This document shows positions 35,247 to 46,944 of a stretch of DNA of 64,000 nucleotides, piece after piece (position 1 is the stretch's first letter; the number at the start of each line of letters is the position of its first letter). The DNA is from Ailanthus altissimus (taxonomy: Eukaryota > Streptophyta > Magnoliopsida > Sapindales > Simaroubaceae): contig OX327686.1 of NCBI GenBank assembly GCA_946807835.1, forward strand, positions 12,896,001-12,960,000, read 5' to 3'. The notes below the pieces were generated by a model, which did no database searches, had not been told where the DNA came from, and saw nothing but the letters and a program-made list of their open reading frames with translations. The position numbers were made by a program, and so were the translations under genes.

Positions 35247-37247
35247 ATGGCTGCTGTTCTCCGCCTCCTGCTCGTGCTCCTCTTCCTCCTGTCTCTCTTA
35301 ACGTTCGTCTTCTCCGAACCCGAAACTGAGGCTCTCCTCAAACTCAAAAAATCTTTTGGCCCATGTCCTGCCATGGTTACTTGGACTCCAACGTCCAACG
35401 CCTGTGTTGACAAGTGGTATGGTGTCATTTGTTTCAACGGAGCCGTTATAGGCCTTAGCCTGGAGAACATGGCTCTCTCAGGAACCATTGATGTTGATGC
35501 CTTGCGTAAGATGCCTGGTCTTAGAACCCTCACTTTTGCGAACAATTCTTTCTCAGGTCCAATCCCGGAATTTTATAAACTTAGTGCTCTTAGGGCTCTT
35601 TACTTGTCTAGAAATAAATTCTCGGGTGAAATACCAGGTGACTATTTTTCCCTGATGACAGCTTTGAGGAAACTTTGGCTCGATCACAACCAATTCACGG
35701 GAAAAATACCAGACTCCATAATGAAATTACCCACTCTCGCAGAACTACATCTTGAAGCCAACAAATTCTCAGGGCCAATCCCAGAACTAAAACAACCGGC
35801 ATCGATAACTTCGATAGACCTCTCATACAACGATCTGGAAAACGAGATCCCCAAGAGCCTTTCCGAATTCAGAGCAGAAACATTTCTAGGAAATTTGAAA
35901 CTGTGTGGTAAACCGTTGAACCAACCCTGCAAAAAATCAAAGAAACCACCGCCAGTGCTTCCAAAACCATCAAAACAAGAAAAATCAAATTCATCCGGTG
36001 GCAAAAGCAAAAGCAACCATGGGTTGGTAATAGCTGCGTCGTTGATCGGATTCCTACTCATTTTCATAGCGGTAGCTGTGTTTTTGGCCAAGCGTAAAGA
36101 ACGTACTTACTTTAGCGTGTTAGAAAAGGATCATCATGATAACCGGGTGGTGGAAGTTCACTTACCTGAACACTACACCAACCGAAACCGGAAATCTACG
36201 GAGTCAAGCCAAAACTTGACTGGGAAATCATCAAAAACTGACAGGAGTACTATTGCTGGACTGGGTGACTTGGTGATGATAAATGATGAGAACGTTTCCT
36301 TTGGGTTAACGGATTTGATGAGGGCATCGGCTGAGGTGCTCGGGAATGGCGGCATGGGCTCTGCCTATAAGGCCGCGATGAGGAATGGACTCACCGTGGT
36401 GGTGAAGAGGACGAAAGAGATGAATAAAATGGGTAAGGATATTTTTGATGCTGAAATGAGAAGATTGGGGAGATTAAGGCATCCGAATATTTTGACCCCG
36501 TTGGCTTATCATTTCCGGAGAGAAGAGAAGCTCGTGATCTCTGAGTACATGCCTAAAGGCAGCCTTTTATATCTTTTGCATGGTATGAGACTCTATCGTC
36601 TGTTTTGGTTATATTCCTTGTAGATCTTGCCAAAACCATCTCTAATTATTTCTAACTAGATCATATTATTTCCTTCAGGTGATCGTGGGATTTCTCATTC
36701 TGAGCTCACTTGGCCAATCCGTCTAAAGATCATCAAGGGAATTACAAGTGGTTTGGGTTTCATTCATTCAGAGTTTGCTTCCTATGACCTGCCTCATGGA
36801 AATCTCAAGTCCAGCAATGTTATATTGAATGAACATTACGAGCCATTACTGAATGACTATGCTTTTGATCCATTAACCAACCCCAACCATGCAGCTCAAA
36901 CAATGTTTGGTTATAGATCCCCAGAGTATACTCAATACCAGAAAGTTTCTCCCAAGTCGGATGTCTATTGTCTTGGAATTATCATTCTGGAAATCATCAC
37001 AGGTAAATTTCCTTCTCAATATCTAAGCAATGGTAAGGGAGGAATTGATGTTGTGGAACGGGTTCGCTCTGTATTAGATGAGGGTAGAGAGACAGAGTTG
37101 ATCGATCCCGATATAGCAGGCGATATAAATTCAATCGACAATATGGTAAAACTCCTCCAAATTGGGATTGCTTGCACTGAGAGTGAACCTGAGCAGCGGC
37201 TAGACATGGGCGAAGTAACAAGGAGGATAGAAGAAGTACAAGTTTAA
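35247..37247 (+). CDS. LRR receptor-like kinase, pollen-receptor-kinase type (two exons)
   Basis: Exons 35247-36582 and 36679-37247 give 634 residues. A signal peptide (about 1-23) is followed by an LRR N-terminal cap with a C-V-D-K-W-Y-G-V-I-C segment and five to six LRRs to about residue 200. Next come a Lys/Pro/Ser-rich juxtamembrane stretch, a transmembrane helix (about 258-282) and a cytoplasmic kinase-like domain (about 360-630). The ATP-site loop GNGGMGSAYKA and Lys387 are present. The catalytic-loop HRD is replaced by HGNLK (485-489) and DFG by DYA (505-507), so catalysis is doubtful. The architecture matches plant PRK receptors, which sense peptides at the plasma membrane and signal to ROP-GEFs in pollen tubes. 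The exact member (PRK3-like is my best guess) is uncertain. No lesion was seen. Confidence 0.92.
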
Positions 37248-38368
37248 GCCATTTCTGTGCACCGTAGATCACATATCAGTGGGTTTATTTACAGGGAAAG
37301 CCAAATGTATAAGAGAACAATTCTCAGGATATCAGTATCCAGGCATGCTTCATCATTCATGATCCAGGCGAGTAGATCGATTGGCTCGGAGGAATGAAAA
37401 TGGTTATCGTTTCGTTGTTGGTACAACATCATAACTGCCAAAATCAACTTTGTACGAGGGATTTCACAGAGGAACATTTGGTTGGGGGGCATTGGTGCTA
37501 GCCTAGCTTGTTTACAATATTCAATGATCGAAACACCATGTAAAGTGAGAGTGTAATATTTGTTACCTTCAAATATTGTTTTCTAGGTAACTCGTGTGCG
37601 TGCAAGGGAGATATATATAGTGTGACTATGACAAAATATGGGGAAAGTAAAGTTTGAATTTTCTTAAACAATATATGAAGAGAGCTGTAATTAGTGTTGG
37701 TTGTTTTTGTTCGCTGCTTTGCCATTAATTTCCACACACGATGAACAACATTTCAAACCAAATTGAAAGTGCTCCATCTCCAACAAAATAACTTGTCATC
37801 CATTGCCCAAGTCCACCACGAAATTACTAGATTTTTCCCCAAATCTTGGTGTTGGCGGTTACGAAACTACAAAGTCTAAATTATAACAAAATGTTACCTA
37901 GGAGAAGGGCAACTCTTAAACTCAATTAAACCTAATATGTGCACCCGCTACTATAACAGATATGTACAGGTGAATATAAAATATACAAATTTTACAATAT
38001 TAAGATATATTACTTAGAATTTTAAATCATTTATAATTTTTTAAGTTTAGTTCTTGTAAGTATTTTAATTTTAGATAAGGGTGGGCGCAAATCAGCTCGT
38101 TCAGGTTCTATTTTGTTTTTCGTTTTTTAGCCATATTAGACCAAAATTTGAGTTTTTTGTTTTTTTGGTTTTTTCAAGTGTTTTAGTTTAGTTATTCTCT
38201 CTAAATTGCCACATTTAAACTAATTGATTATTAATTATAAAATTGACAAATTTACACTTGTTACATTTACTTAGTTTGATTAAAATTTATAGTATATTAG
38301 TTTGATTAAAATTTATAGTATAACAAACTCATAATGTCAAAATTCATTTATTTGCAAATTTATAATTG
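37248..38368. other. Kinase 3' region and intergenic DNA
   Basis: Presumed 3' UTR followed by AT-rich DNA with no recognisable gene. A 26-bp unit starting AGTTTGATTAAAATTTATAG is present twice in tandem at 38273-38298 and 38299-38324. Confidence 0.5.
38273..38324. repeat. 26-bp tandem duplication
   Basis: Two adjacent 26-bp units that differ only in the last bases, just upstream of the Athila-like insertion. Confidence 0.85.
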
Positions 38369-38373
38369 TATCC

Positions 38374-39757
38374 TGATGTGTGATTTAATATCTTAGCGCA
38401 AGTGCACGCTTTCGTATCAAGTAATATAGGACTAAGTTTAGATTATCGATTCCATAGAAACTATTGTTTCTATTTCTTGAATCAATTACTAAAATTACTC
38501 TATTTTACATTTATCCAGAAAAACTTATGAGATGGAGTTTAACTAACTATACTACCGTTATCAAATTAAATCTAATTAAATATCACAAGCACTCAAAGAT
38601 AAAATTCACTAGTTTGATAAGTAATCTAAGGTTTCAACGTATCCTATAGTATTTCATTGAATTTTTTAAACCCTTAGTTATTCTCTTACTACCAATTGAT
38701 TGGCTAGATACTAATTTCATCATAAACTTCTGTCGAAAGTCGAATGATAATATCACACTATAACAATTACCTATATGTCTATGGTAATCCGAATAAGATG
38801 CAACTCATTAAGAATAAGTCTAAATCAAACCATACATGCCACATAAGTATATGTCTATCCTAGATGGAACTCACAGATGTTACCTTATGATCATGTATCA
38901 ATCTACTATAGGTTAAACACATGAATCATTTTTTCAAAGTTATCATAGTTTTTAAACAATCAAAATAGTGATCAAGTATAATGAAAGCATTAAACACAGA
39001 TGGATTGAATCAATTATGGGATATAAGTTCACAACTAAGAGTTTAAAAGATTCAATTACATACTGGGTTCTATAACGTCTAACCCTAGATCAAAAGTATT
39101 TAGCTTATGCTTACAACAAGAGTATAAAAGTAAAAATACGAAAATTTCATGAACAAGATCATCTCTTAAGATTAAGAAAGAAAATAACACAACTGATGTC
39201 CTGAGTTGTTCTCATTCCTCTTGACTTGAATGCCCAAGAATTGGTTCTTCAATCTTCAATAAATTTACTTTGATCTCTTGAATTCGATGTGTATCCATTG
39301 CTTGCATTTTTTCCCCTGCCAAATCTCTCTATTTTTACCTCAAAAGAGTATTTTTGTTGATATAAAAAATCCTAAGTGCGAGGAGCTTCGAATCTCCTTC
39401 AAATAAGAGAGTTGAGAGGAGTATTTAAACATCGCACGGGAGCTGCGACACTCAGTCACTAAGTGCTGGGTACGGGCAATGCGAGATGAATGATCCTTGA
39501 CGAGTACAGCGATGCTGGCTACTGAGCGCCGTGGCTAGGCGTCGCAACGCCCAGCCACATGCTATGCCACTTTCGTCTTTTGAGCGCATCTTGCTCCTTC
39601 CTCGCCCGAATCACCTCCCGATTAATCCTATGTGTCACATTTTCTCTCATGCACCTATTTAAGATCAAAAACACAATTAAATAACCAAATATTCATAGTT
39701 TAAAGTGAAATACCCAAGTTTAAGTGCTAAAATACTATTGCCATTATGCTATTATCA
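38374..39757 (-). repeat. Athila-like 3' LTR (left copy, 1384 bp)
   Basis: Aligns throughout with 49922-51329. It contains a GC-rich cluster near 39430-39570 with dyad-like motifs such as GAGCGCCGTGGC. The internal-side flank (39758-39780) is purine-rich on the minus strand and is the likely PPT. Confidence 0.92.
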
Positions 39758-41070
39758 AATACCTCAAAACTTAAGACTTTTGCTCGTCCTCGAGCAAAAT
39801 AAGAACAAACTAACAAGGAGCAAAACAAATGTATATAAAACTAACTTCTTAACATCCCTTGAACCATGAATTGCATGGGTCGATCAGAAATTTATAAAAT
39901 TGTCTCAAAGGGTGAATTACACTTATAAAATTTTTAGACTCAAATATTATTCATACTCATTCTATACTCTAATCATTATGCTTAAATCTACCCTATAATC
40001 ATTCACTTATGAGTGTATGTAGAGCTATTTATTTGCACCTCAATTGTATTTTCGATATCTTATTTTTTAAAAAAAGATCAAGACCAAAACAATTATCTAT
40101 AAGCTTATTTTTCATAGCAATCTCCACTAATGTAGAACAAGTATATAATAAGAGATCAAATAGGACTTTGATTATTATAATGAGAGGCTTGGGTTAAGGT
40201 GTGAAAAATAAAAAACAATTTAAGTTCAAATCACACTATAACCATAACCTCCTTGTCTAAGAATCAATTTTGTTCTTTTTTTCTTTAGTCCACTCCCCCA
40301 AACTTATTTTCCTTGAACCCATCTTTAAAACAGTTATATTGTTCTCTATTGTATTTCTAGGAGTTTTTTTTCGATTTTTTTTAGACTGAATCAAGCTTCT
40401 TCAATTCTTCTAAATGAGATTCAATTCCTCTAACTGAATGAGAACAATTCCATAGATGCCTATGCTTTTTACCTATAACTTTGAATCACTTCATGACCCT
40501 TACAACAAGATGTTATGTATTATAGTGCGAAGGATATTTATGATAGATACAAGAATTAAATACTTATAGGCTTCTAAAGTGGGTTTGAAAAAAAAAAAAG
40601 AATATAGTCAATCAGGCTCAAAAAAGGTGACTAAGGACAAAAATATATAATTCAAGGTTGGCTAGAAAGATCTAATCGATCCAAACATGGCCTATAATCA
40701 TATCCTTTACTATATATGTCCTAGGATTTCACCTCGAAAGCTAATCAAATAAGTTCTAGATATTAGAAGACCTTAATTACCTCATTTGTATGACTAAGTA
40801 TATTCTACCTTACAACTGATAAACATTAAATAGCTCTAGAGTGCAAAAATGTTTAAAGTGAATAATTATAAGTTGAATATAGTTAATTCGATTGCAATAT
40901 AAACTTAACACAATAATAGTCATTCTCTAACCTTGTCAGCCTTTGATACATGGTCAGTTGTGCTGCTAGTCTTTGTTACAGAGGTGGTCGGGGAGCTAGG
41001 TTGTGGGCTGGACCATCAACTATTGTAGCAATTTTGTAATTTTCCAAGACATGTGCTAGGGAAGCACTTC
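39758..41070 (-). other. Athila-like 3' internal non-coding region with probable PPT
   Basis: The minus-strand sequence GTTTTGAGGTATT immediately precedes the 3' LTR start TGATAATAGC and is a decayed PPT candidate. A CTCGAGGACGAG motif lies just upstream of it. No coding domain is seen. Confidence 0.55.
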
Positions 41071-41802
41071 TTATAATGATGTCCTCACAACTCCAGCTTT
41101 AGCGCAGAGTGCTATAATTAGAGAAGGCCAGTAGATGCTTTGCTTTAAATGATCAAGGCCGAAAAGGATTGTGTCTCTGATCACCCTGCTAATATCGATT
41201 GTCCTCCCTGTAAGAATAGTATACAGAATGAGAGCTTTCTTTATTGTTACCATACTCATGTGACTTACTGGCATTAACTTGGCAGCTATAAAATAGTGCC
41301 ACGCTTTGAATTCTCTGCACATGTAGCGTGTAGAAAAAGAGGCCGGTATGCTTCTAGACATCATCTATTGAGCATCTGAGGTGGCCAAGTAACGGATGAC
41401 GACTTCATAATCTAGATTCTGGTAGAGCTCCATATAGTCATCTCTTTGTATGTTGGGTACCCCATAATATCTATTGATGACCTCATTGTGGATGTAAACA
41501 GTTCTGCCCTTGATTTGTACTCTCGCATAGTTGTGCACTTTTCCATTAGTATAGAATTCTCTGACTACTAGAATAACTGCCACATCCAGTTGTGTGCACA
41601 ATCGTCCCTAAACTCTGTCTGTAATAATTCTTGAGATTCTTGGATAGTTCCCTTCTATGATTTTGAAGCTTCTTTTAAGAATGATTGTGCGTTTGACTAT
41701 GAATGACTGATATAAGTCTGAGGCTTCTTTGAAAACAAACTTGTTAATATAATAGCCTACAGAAGACGATGCAATTGACCTCTTTGATTTCTTTGGTGCC
41801 AT
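41071..41802 (-). pseudogene. Athila-type extra ORF downstream of pol
   Basis: One reading frame on the minus strand from 41802 (MAPKKSKRSIASSS) is interrupted by in-frame stops at about 41608 and 41365. The middle piece has VREFYTNGKVHNYARVQIKG and a YYGVPNIQ segment. These resemble the conserved protein encoded between pol and the 3' LTR in Athila-related elements, usually labelled a putative plant transposon protein. Function is unknown. It is broken and short compared with intact family members. Confidence 0.7.
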
Positions 41803-43076
41803 TGAATATCTGTAACAACAATAATAAGCACTCCTAATATTGACAGTAACTGTCTTTCAAATATTATAATATTAACTCATATGTGTGTACCACTTATTAC
41901 TCTTTGTAGTCCAAACTCACTACCTTACTTATATTCACATATCCATTCTCTCATCATACATTACCAATACCCAATACAAAATATCACTCCCCACTTGTGA
42001 CGGTTCATATGGCATCACTACACATGTATAGGCAACAATAATGTAGTAATATTGCATCATCGAACCACTTGCCTAAATTATTATATATATATATATATGT
42101 ATTTTTTCTTTTTTATTTCATCTATAGAAACATCCTAATAATGATATTATGCTTTATGCTCAAGTAACAATATGTATCTATATTTGCTAGTAGAGAACTT
42201 CAAGTATAAACCATTAGACATCAAGCAACTAACCAATTTAAGCATACATATAAGGTATTTCTTCACAAGCATTCATGTATAGAATTTTTTTTTCTTTTTT
42301 AAAATTTTATTTATTTATTTTGAATCATTACTCAATGCATAATAATCATAATAGATCAAGTAAACACACTAATTATGCAATGGCAACCATATAATAAAGA
42401 AAAGCAATAAGAAAGAAAAAGAAAAAAAAAATTAGTAAAGAGAGAAATTTGTACCTTGGAGTAGTGAATGCTAATGTAGAGAATGAATTGGAGTGGGGAT
42501 GAATGTGAATGATTAGATGAATTGTATGCTAATGTAGTGTTAATCTAAGTGGGTAATGAATTGTAGTGTAAATAGAGTGTGTGGGTGTTGTTAATTTGGG
42601 TGTAAGATGAAAGATGGAAGATGTGAGATTGAGAGGATGAGAGTTAGGTGTAATATGATTTTTGAGAGAGATAGGGGATAACAATATAAAGAAAAAAAAG
42701 GGGGGGGAGAGGGGGGGGGGGGGGGGGGAGAAGTAATTAAATCTTTCTCCTGTGTGAGTGCCATGGCGCTCACACGTTCCTGGGCATAATTGTGCCCAGG
42801 TGCTAGCGCTGCGACGCTAGATATCTGGCTTTTTATTTCGGGCGCTATGGCGCCCATGAGTGGACGCCGTGGCACCCAAAAGCTTATTTTTCTTTTCATT
42901 TTTCATTTTTATAAACCTACAGCCTAAACAAATACTCATGAAAGAAAAATAAATGAACTAATTAATGAGAAAATAACACTAAAAAAAATTAATTAACATC
43001 AAAGGATATTAGACTTGGGTTGCCTCCTAAGAAGTACTTGGTTTAACATCTTCGGCTTGACGTGGTGATCCTGCAG
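41803..43076 (-). other. Athila-like non-coding spacer
   Basis: Separates the extra ORF from integrase. It contains (TA)n near 42080-42100 and a purine-rich block with an 18-base G run (42711-42728). A GC-rich dyad cluster lies at 42763-42885 (for example GGGCGCTATGGCGCCC). The 102-codon minus-strand frame at 42591 translates this low-complexity DNA and is not credible. Confidence 0.6.
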
Positions 43077-46000
43077 TTACTTGTAATTCATCAAATTGAC
43101 ATTGACTTTCTGCCAATCTATATATCCTCCATGATAATTCTTGAGGCGCTGGCCATTTACTGTAAATGAAACTTGATTATTTGAATCTTTAATTTCAACC
43201 GCTCTATTTGGGTATACTGTGATAATTTGGAATGGGCCAAACCATCGAGACTTGAGCTTTCCAGGAAATAACTTCAGACGTGAATTGTAGATCAGCACTA
43301 GTTGTCCTTTTTCCAATGAACGCTGAATTATCTTCTTATCATGCCAACGTTTTATCTTTTCCTTGTAAAGCTTAATATTTTCATATGATTGTAGATAAAA
43401 CTCATTAATGGCGTTTAGTTGAAGTAAACGTTTCTCACTCATGGCTTGGAGATCGAAATTAAGAGCTTTAATGGCCCAATACGCTTTGTGTTCCAACTCC
43501 AAAAGTAGGTGACAAGCTTTTTCGAAGATCAAACAAAATGGGGACAAACCAATTGGGGTTTTGTAAGCAGTACGATACGTTCATAAAGCATCATCCAAGT
43601 GTAATGCCCAATCCTTTTGGTTTGGTTTAACCATCTTCTCTAGGATGTGTTTTATTTGCCGATTGGAGACTTTCACTTGTCTACTTGTTTGAGATGATAT
43701 GCAGTGGCTATCTTATGCTTGACCCCGTATTTTAGCTAGAGGGCTGAAAAATATTTATTGTAGAAATGTAAGCCCTTACCACTTATAATTGCTCTCAGGG
43801 TTCTATATTTGGTGAATATGTTCTTTTGAAGGAACTTAATCACTGTCCTTGCCTTATTTATTGGTAACGCTACTGCTTCTACCCATTTTAAAATGTAATC
43901 CATAGCTACAAGTATATATTTATTGTTGTGAAATGGTAGAAACCTATGAAGTCTATTTCCCAAACGTCAAATATTTCAACCTCTAAAATGTTCTGTTGTG
44001 GCATTTAATATCTTTTGGAAATATTCCCCATCCGTTGACATCGATCACACCTTGCAACAAAAGCATATACATCTTTAAATAATGTAGGCCAATAAAAACC
44101 AGATTAAAGTACCTTACCTGCTATTTTGTTGCTCGCAAAATATCCTCCATAACCGGATGCATAACCATAGTGTAGAATGTCTTGAGTTTCTTCTTTAAGG
44201 ACACATCTTAGAAGGATTTGGTCTACACATGATCTGTAAAGGAATGGCTTATCCCAAAAATAGAATCTTGGGTTATGGAGGAACTTCTTTTTTTGCTTAA
44301 AAAGTCAAATTAGAAGGTGTTAGGCTGAAAAATAAATAATTGACAATATCAGCATACCAGGGGATCTCATGATGTTGTGTTGCAAGGAGTTGTTCATGGT
44401 GTTGAATTGATGCTTTCAAATGAGAGAGATGATCTTCAACTTGGTTTTGAACTCCTTTTCTATCTTTGATATCTAGATCAAATTTTTACAGTAGTAGAAT
44501 CTATCGAATGAGCCTCGGTTTAGCATCTTTCTTATTGATGAGGTACTTAATTGCTAAATGATCGGTGAAGACTATGACCTTGACTTCAGTGAGGTAAGCA
44601 CGGAACTTGTCAAAAGAAAAGACAACCGCAAGAAGCTTTTTTTTCTTCTGTTGTAATGTTATTGGACTACATGTTATTGTGAGTTTGACTTGCATAGTAT
44701 ATCGTGTGAAACACTTTCTCTCGGCGTTGTCCTAGTAAAACACCCATAGCTAAATCGCTTGCATCACACATTACTTCAAAGGGTAAGTTCCAATCATGTG
44801 CTATAATGATCGGTGCAGTGGTAAGCTTCTGCTTCAACAGTTCAAAAGCTTCCAGACAAGCATCATCGAAATGAAACTACATCTCTTTCTCTAGTATGTT
44901 GCATAAGGGTTTGGAGATCTTGGAGAAATCTTTTATAAATTTTCGATAAAATCTGGTATGACCAAGAAAGCTCTGCACTTCTTTAACATTAGTCGATGGT
45001 GGCAACTTCTTGATGGTTTCTATCTTCACTCTATCAACTTCAAAACCATGGGCAAAACTTTTATGGCCTAAGACTATGCCTTCTTTGACTATAAAGTAGC
45101 ACTTTTTCCAGTTGAGCACATAATTGGTATCTTCACACCGTTTGAGCACAAATGCTAGATTATCAAGGCATTGATCAAATGAATTGCCGAAAATAGAAAA
45201 GTCGTTCATAAATACCTCTATGAAGTACTTTATAATATTTGAAAATATGGCCATCATACAGCGCTAAAAAGTGGCTGGAGTATTTTATAGTCCGACTGGC
45301 ATCATCCGGAAGGCAAATGTACCATATGGGCAAGTGAACGTGGTCTTTTCTTGATCTTTAGAACAATGTAAATTTGATTATAGCTGGAATATCCATCCAA
45401 GAAGCAATAATATTCATGTTTGGTTAGTCTATCCAGCATTTGATCAATAAAGGGTAAGGGAAAATGATCCTTGCGGGTGGCTTTATTTAGCTTTTGGTAG
45501 TCCATACATATCCTTCAACCAGTGACAGTCCTAGTAGGGATTAAATCATTGTTCTCATTTACCACTACAATGATTCCTTATTTCCTTGATACACATTGCA
45601 CCGGACTTACTTATGAGTTATCAGAAATGAAGTAGATAATCCTTGCATCTAGCCACTTAATAATCTCATTCTTTACTACATATTTCATTATTGGATTTAA
45701 GCGCTCTTGCTGCTCTATTGTAGCCTTGTGCTCTTCATCTAGCAGAATTTTATGCATATAGAATGAGGGACTAATTCCCTTGATGTTAGCATTTGTCCAT
45801 CCTATAGCTCTCTTATGATCTCTTAAGACACTCAATAATTTTTCTACATGTCATTCATCAAGTTGTGCAAAGATTATGACTGGCCAAGTAGAAGATTCTC
45901 TAAAACATGCATACCTTAAGAGACTCGGTAGAGGTTCTAACTCTAGTTTTGGAGGTTCTTCAATAGAAGGCTTAATATGAGTTTGCAAGCCTTCTGGTCT

Positions 46001-46944
46001 ATTTAGAGGTTCAGCTTTCATCTTGAATCTATCAAATCTGGGAGAAAGGCTTAAGGCTTGTAGGTACTCTCTAGCTTCACTTCTCTGTACCTTAACTCTA
46101 TTTACCATAACATCTTCTAAAGAGCCTTCAATGCTATTTTTGTTAAAAATATACTGTACTTCCCTGTCAATAATATCAATGCTCATACATTCCTCTTCCT
46201 CACTTGGCCCTCTCATGGCTTTGAAAACATTGAATGTTACTTCTTCGTTTTGCACCATAATAGTTCATTCCCCTTCTTGAACATCAATAAGGGTTTTTCC
46301 TGTGGCTACAAATGGTCTTCCTAGTATGATGGGTACCTCACGATCCTCTTCTATATCCAACACTATAAAGTCTACCAGAAAGATAAACTTGTCAACCTTT
46401 ACCAAAATATCTTCAATAATTCCCTTTGGATACATGAGTGAACGGTCGACCAATTGTAAGGTGACATTAGTAGGTTTACCCTCCTCCAAACCTAACTTCT
46501 TATAGATGGATAATGGCATTAGGTTTACCAAAATATCTTCAATAATTCCCTTTGGATACATGAATGAACGATCGGCCGATTGTAAGGTAACATTAGTAGG
46601 TTTAGCCTCCTCCAAACCTAACTTCTTGTAGATGGATAATGGCATTAGGTTGATGCTGGCGCCTAAATCACATAATGTTCTGCCAAAGTATTTTTCCCCG
46701 ATTGTGCTGGTATAGTGAAACTGCATGGATCTTTCAATTTTGGTGGCAATTTCTTTTGCAAGATTACGCTGTATTCTTCAGTGTTAAGTGGCACAATTTC
46801 ATACTTGATTAATCTCTTTTTCTTTGATAAGACGCCCTTAATAAACTTCACATAACTTAGTATTTGTTCCAAAGCATCTGCAAAAGGTATGTTAATGTGA
46901 AGTTTCTTGAAAATATCTAAAAACTTCAAAAATTTCTTGTCCAA
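43077..46944 (-). pseudogene. Athila-like pol: protease, RT, RNase H, integrase, broken
   Basis: Protease lies near 46265-46944 with the active-site segment CDLGASINLMPLS, and contains a 126-bp tandem duplication. RT lies at 44877-45505: MDYQKLNKATRKDHFPLPFI, then the catalytic box, which reads FMNDFS where family members have an Asp pair. RNase H covers about 44501-44695 ([20 protein letters not shown] and TDHLAIKYL). The integrase core lies at 43736-43963 and the integrase C-terminal region at 43077-43547. Frameshifts and stops separate nearly every domain. The first step of retrotransposition cannot be supported by this copy. Confidence 0.9.
46398..46649 (-). repeat. 126-bp in-frame tandem duplication in the Athila-like protease
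   Basis: Units 46398-46523 and 46524-46649 are near-identical and preserve frame. A 42-residue block beginning NLMPLSIYKKLGLEE therefore occurs twice, directly after the active-site loop. Confidence 0.92.

Noticed and set aside
42591..42899. 102-codon Pro-rich minus-strand frame
   Set aside because: Produced by the poly-G/purine block and AT-rich DNA; not conserved coding sequence.
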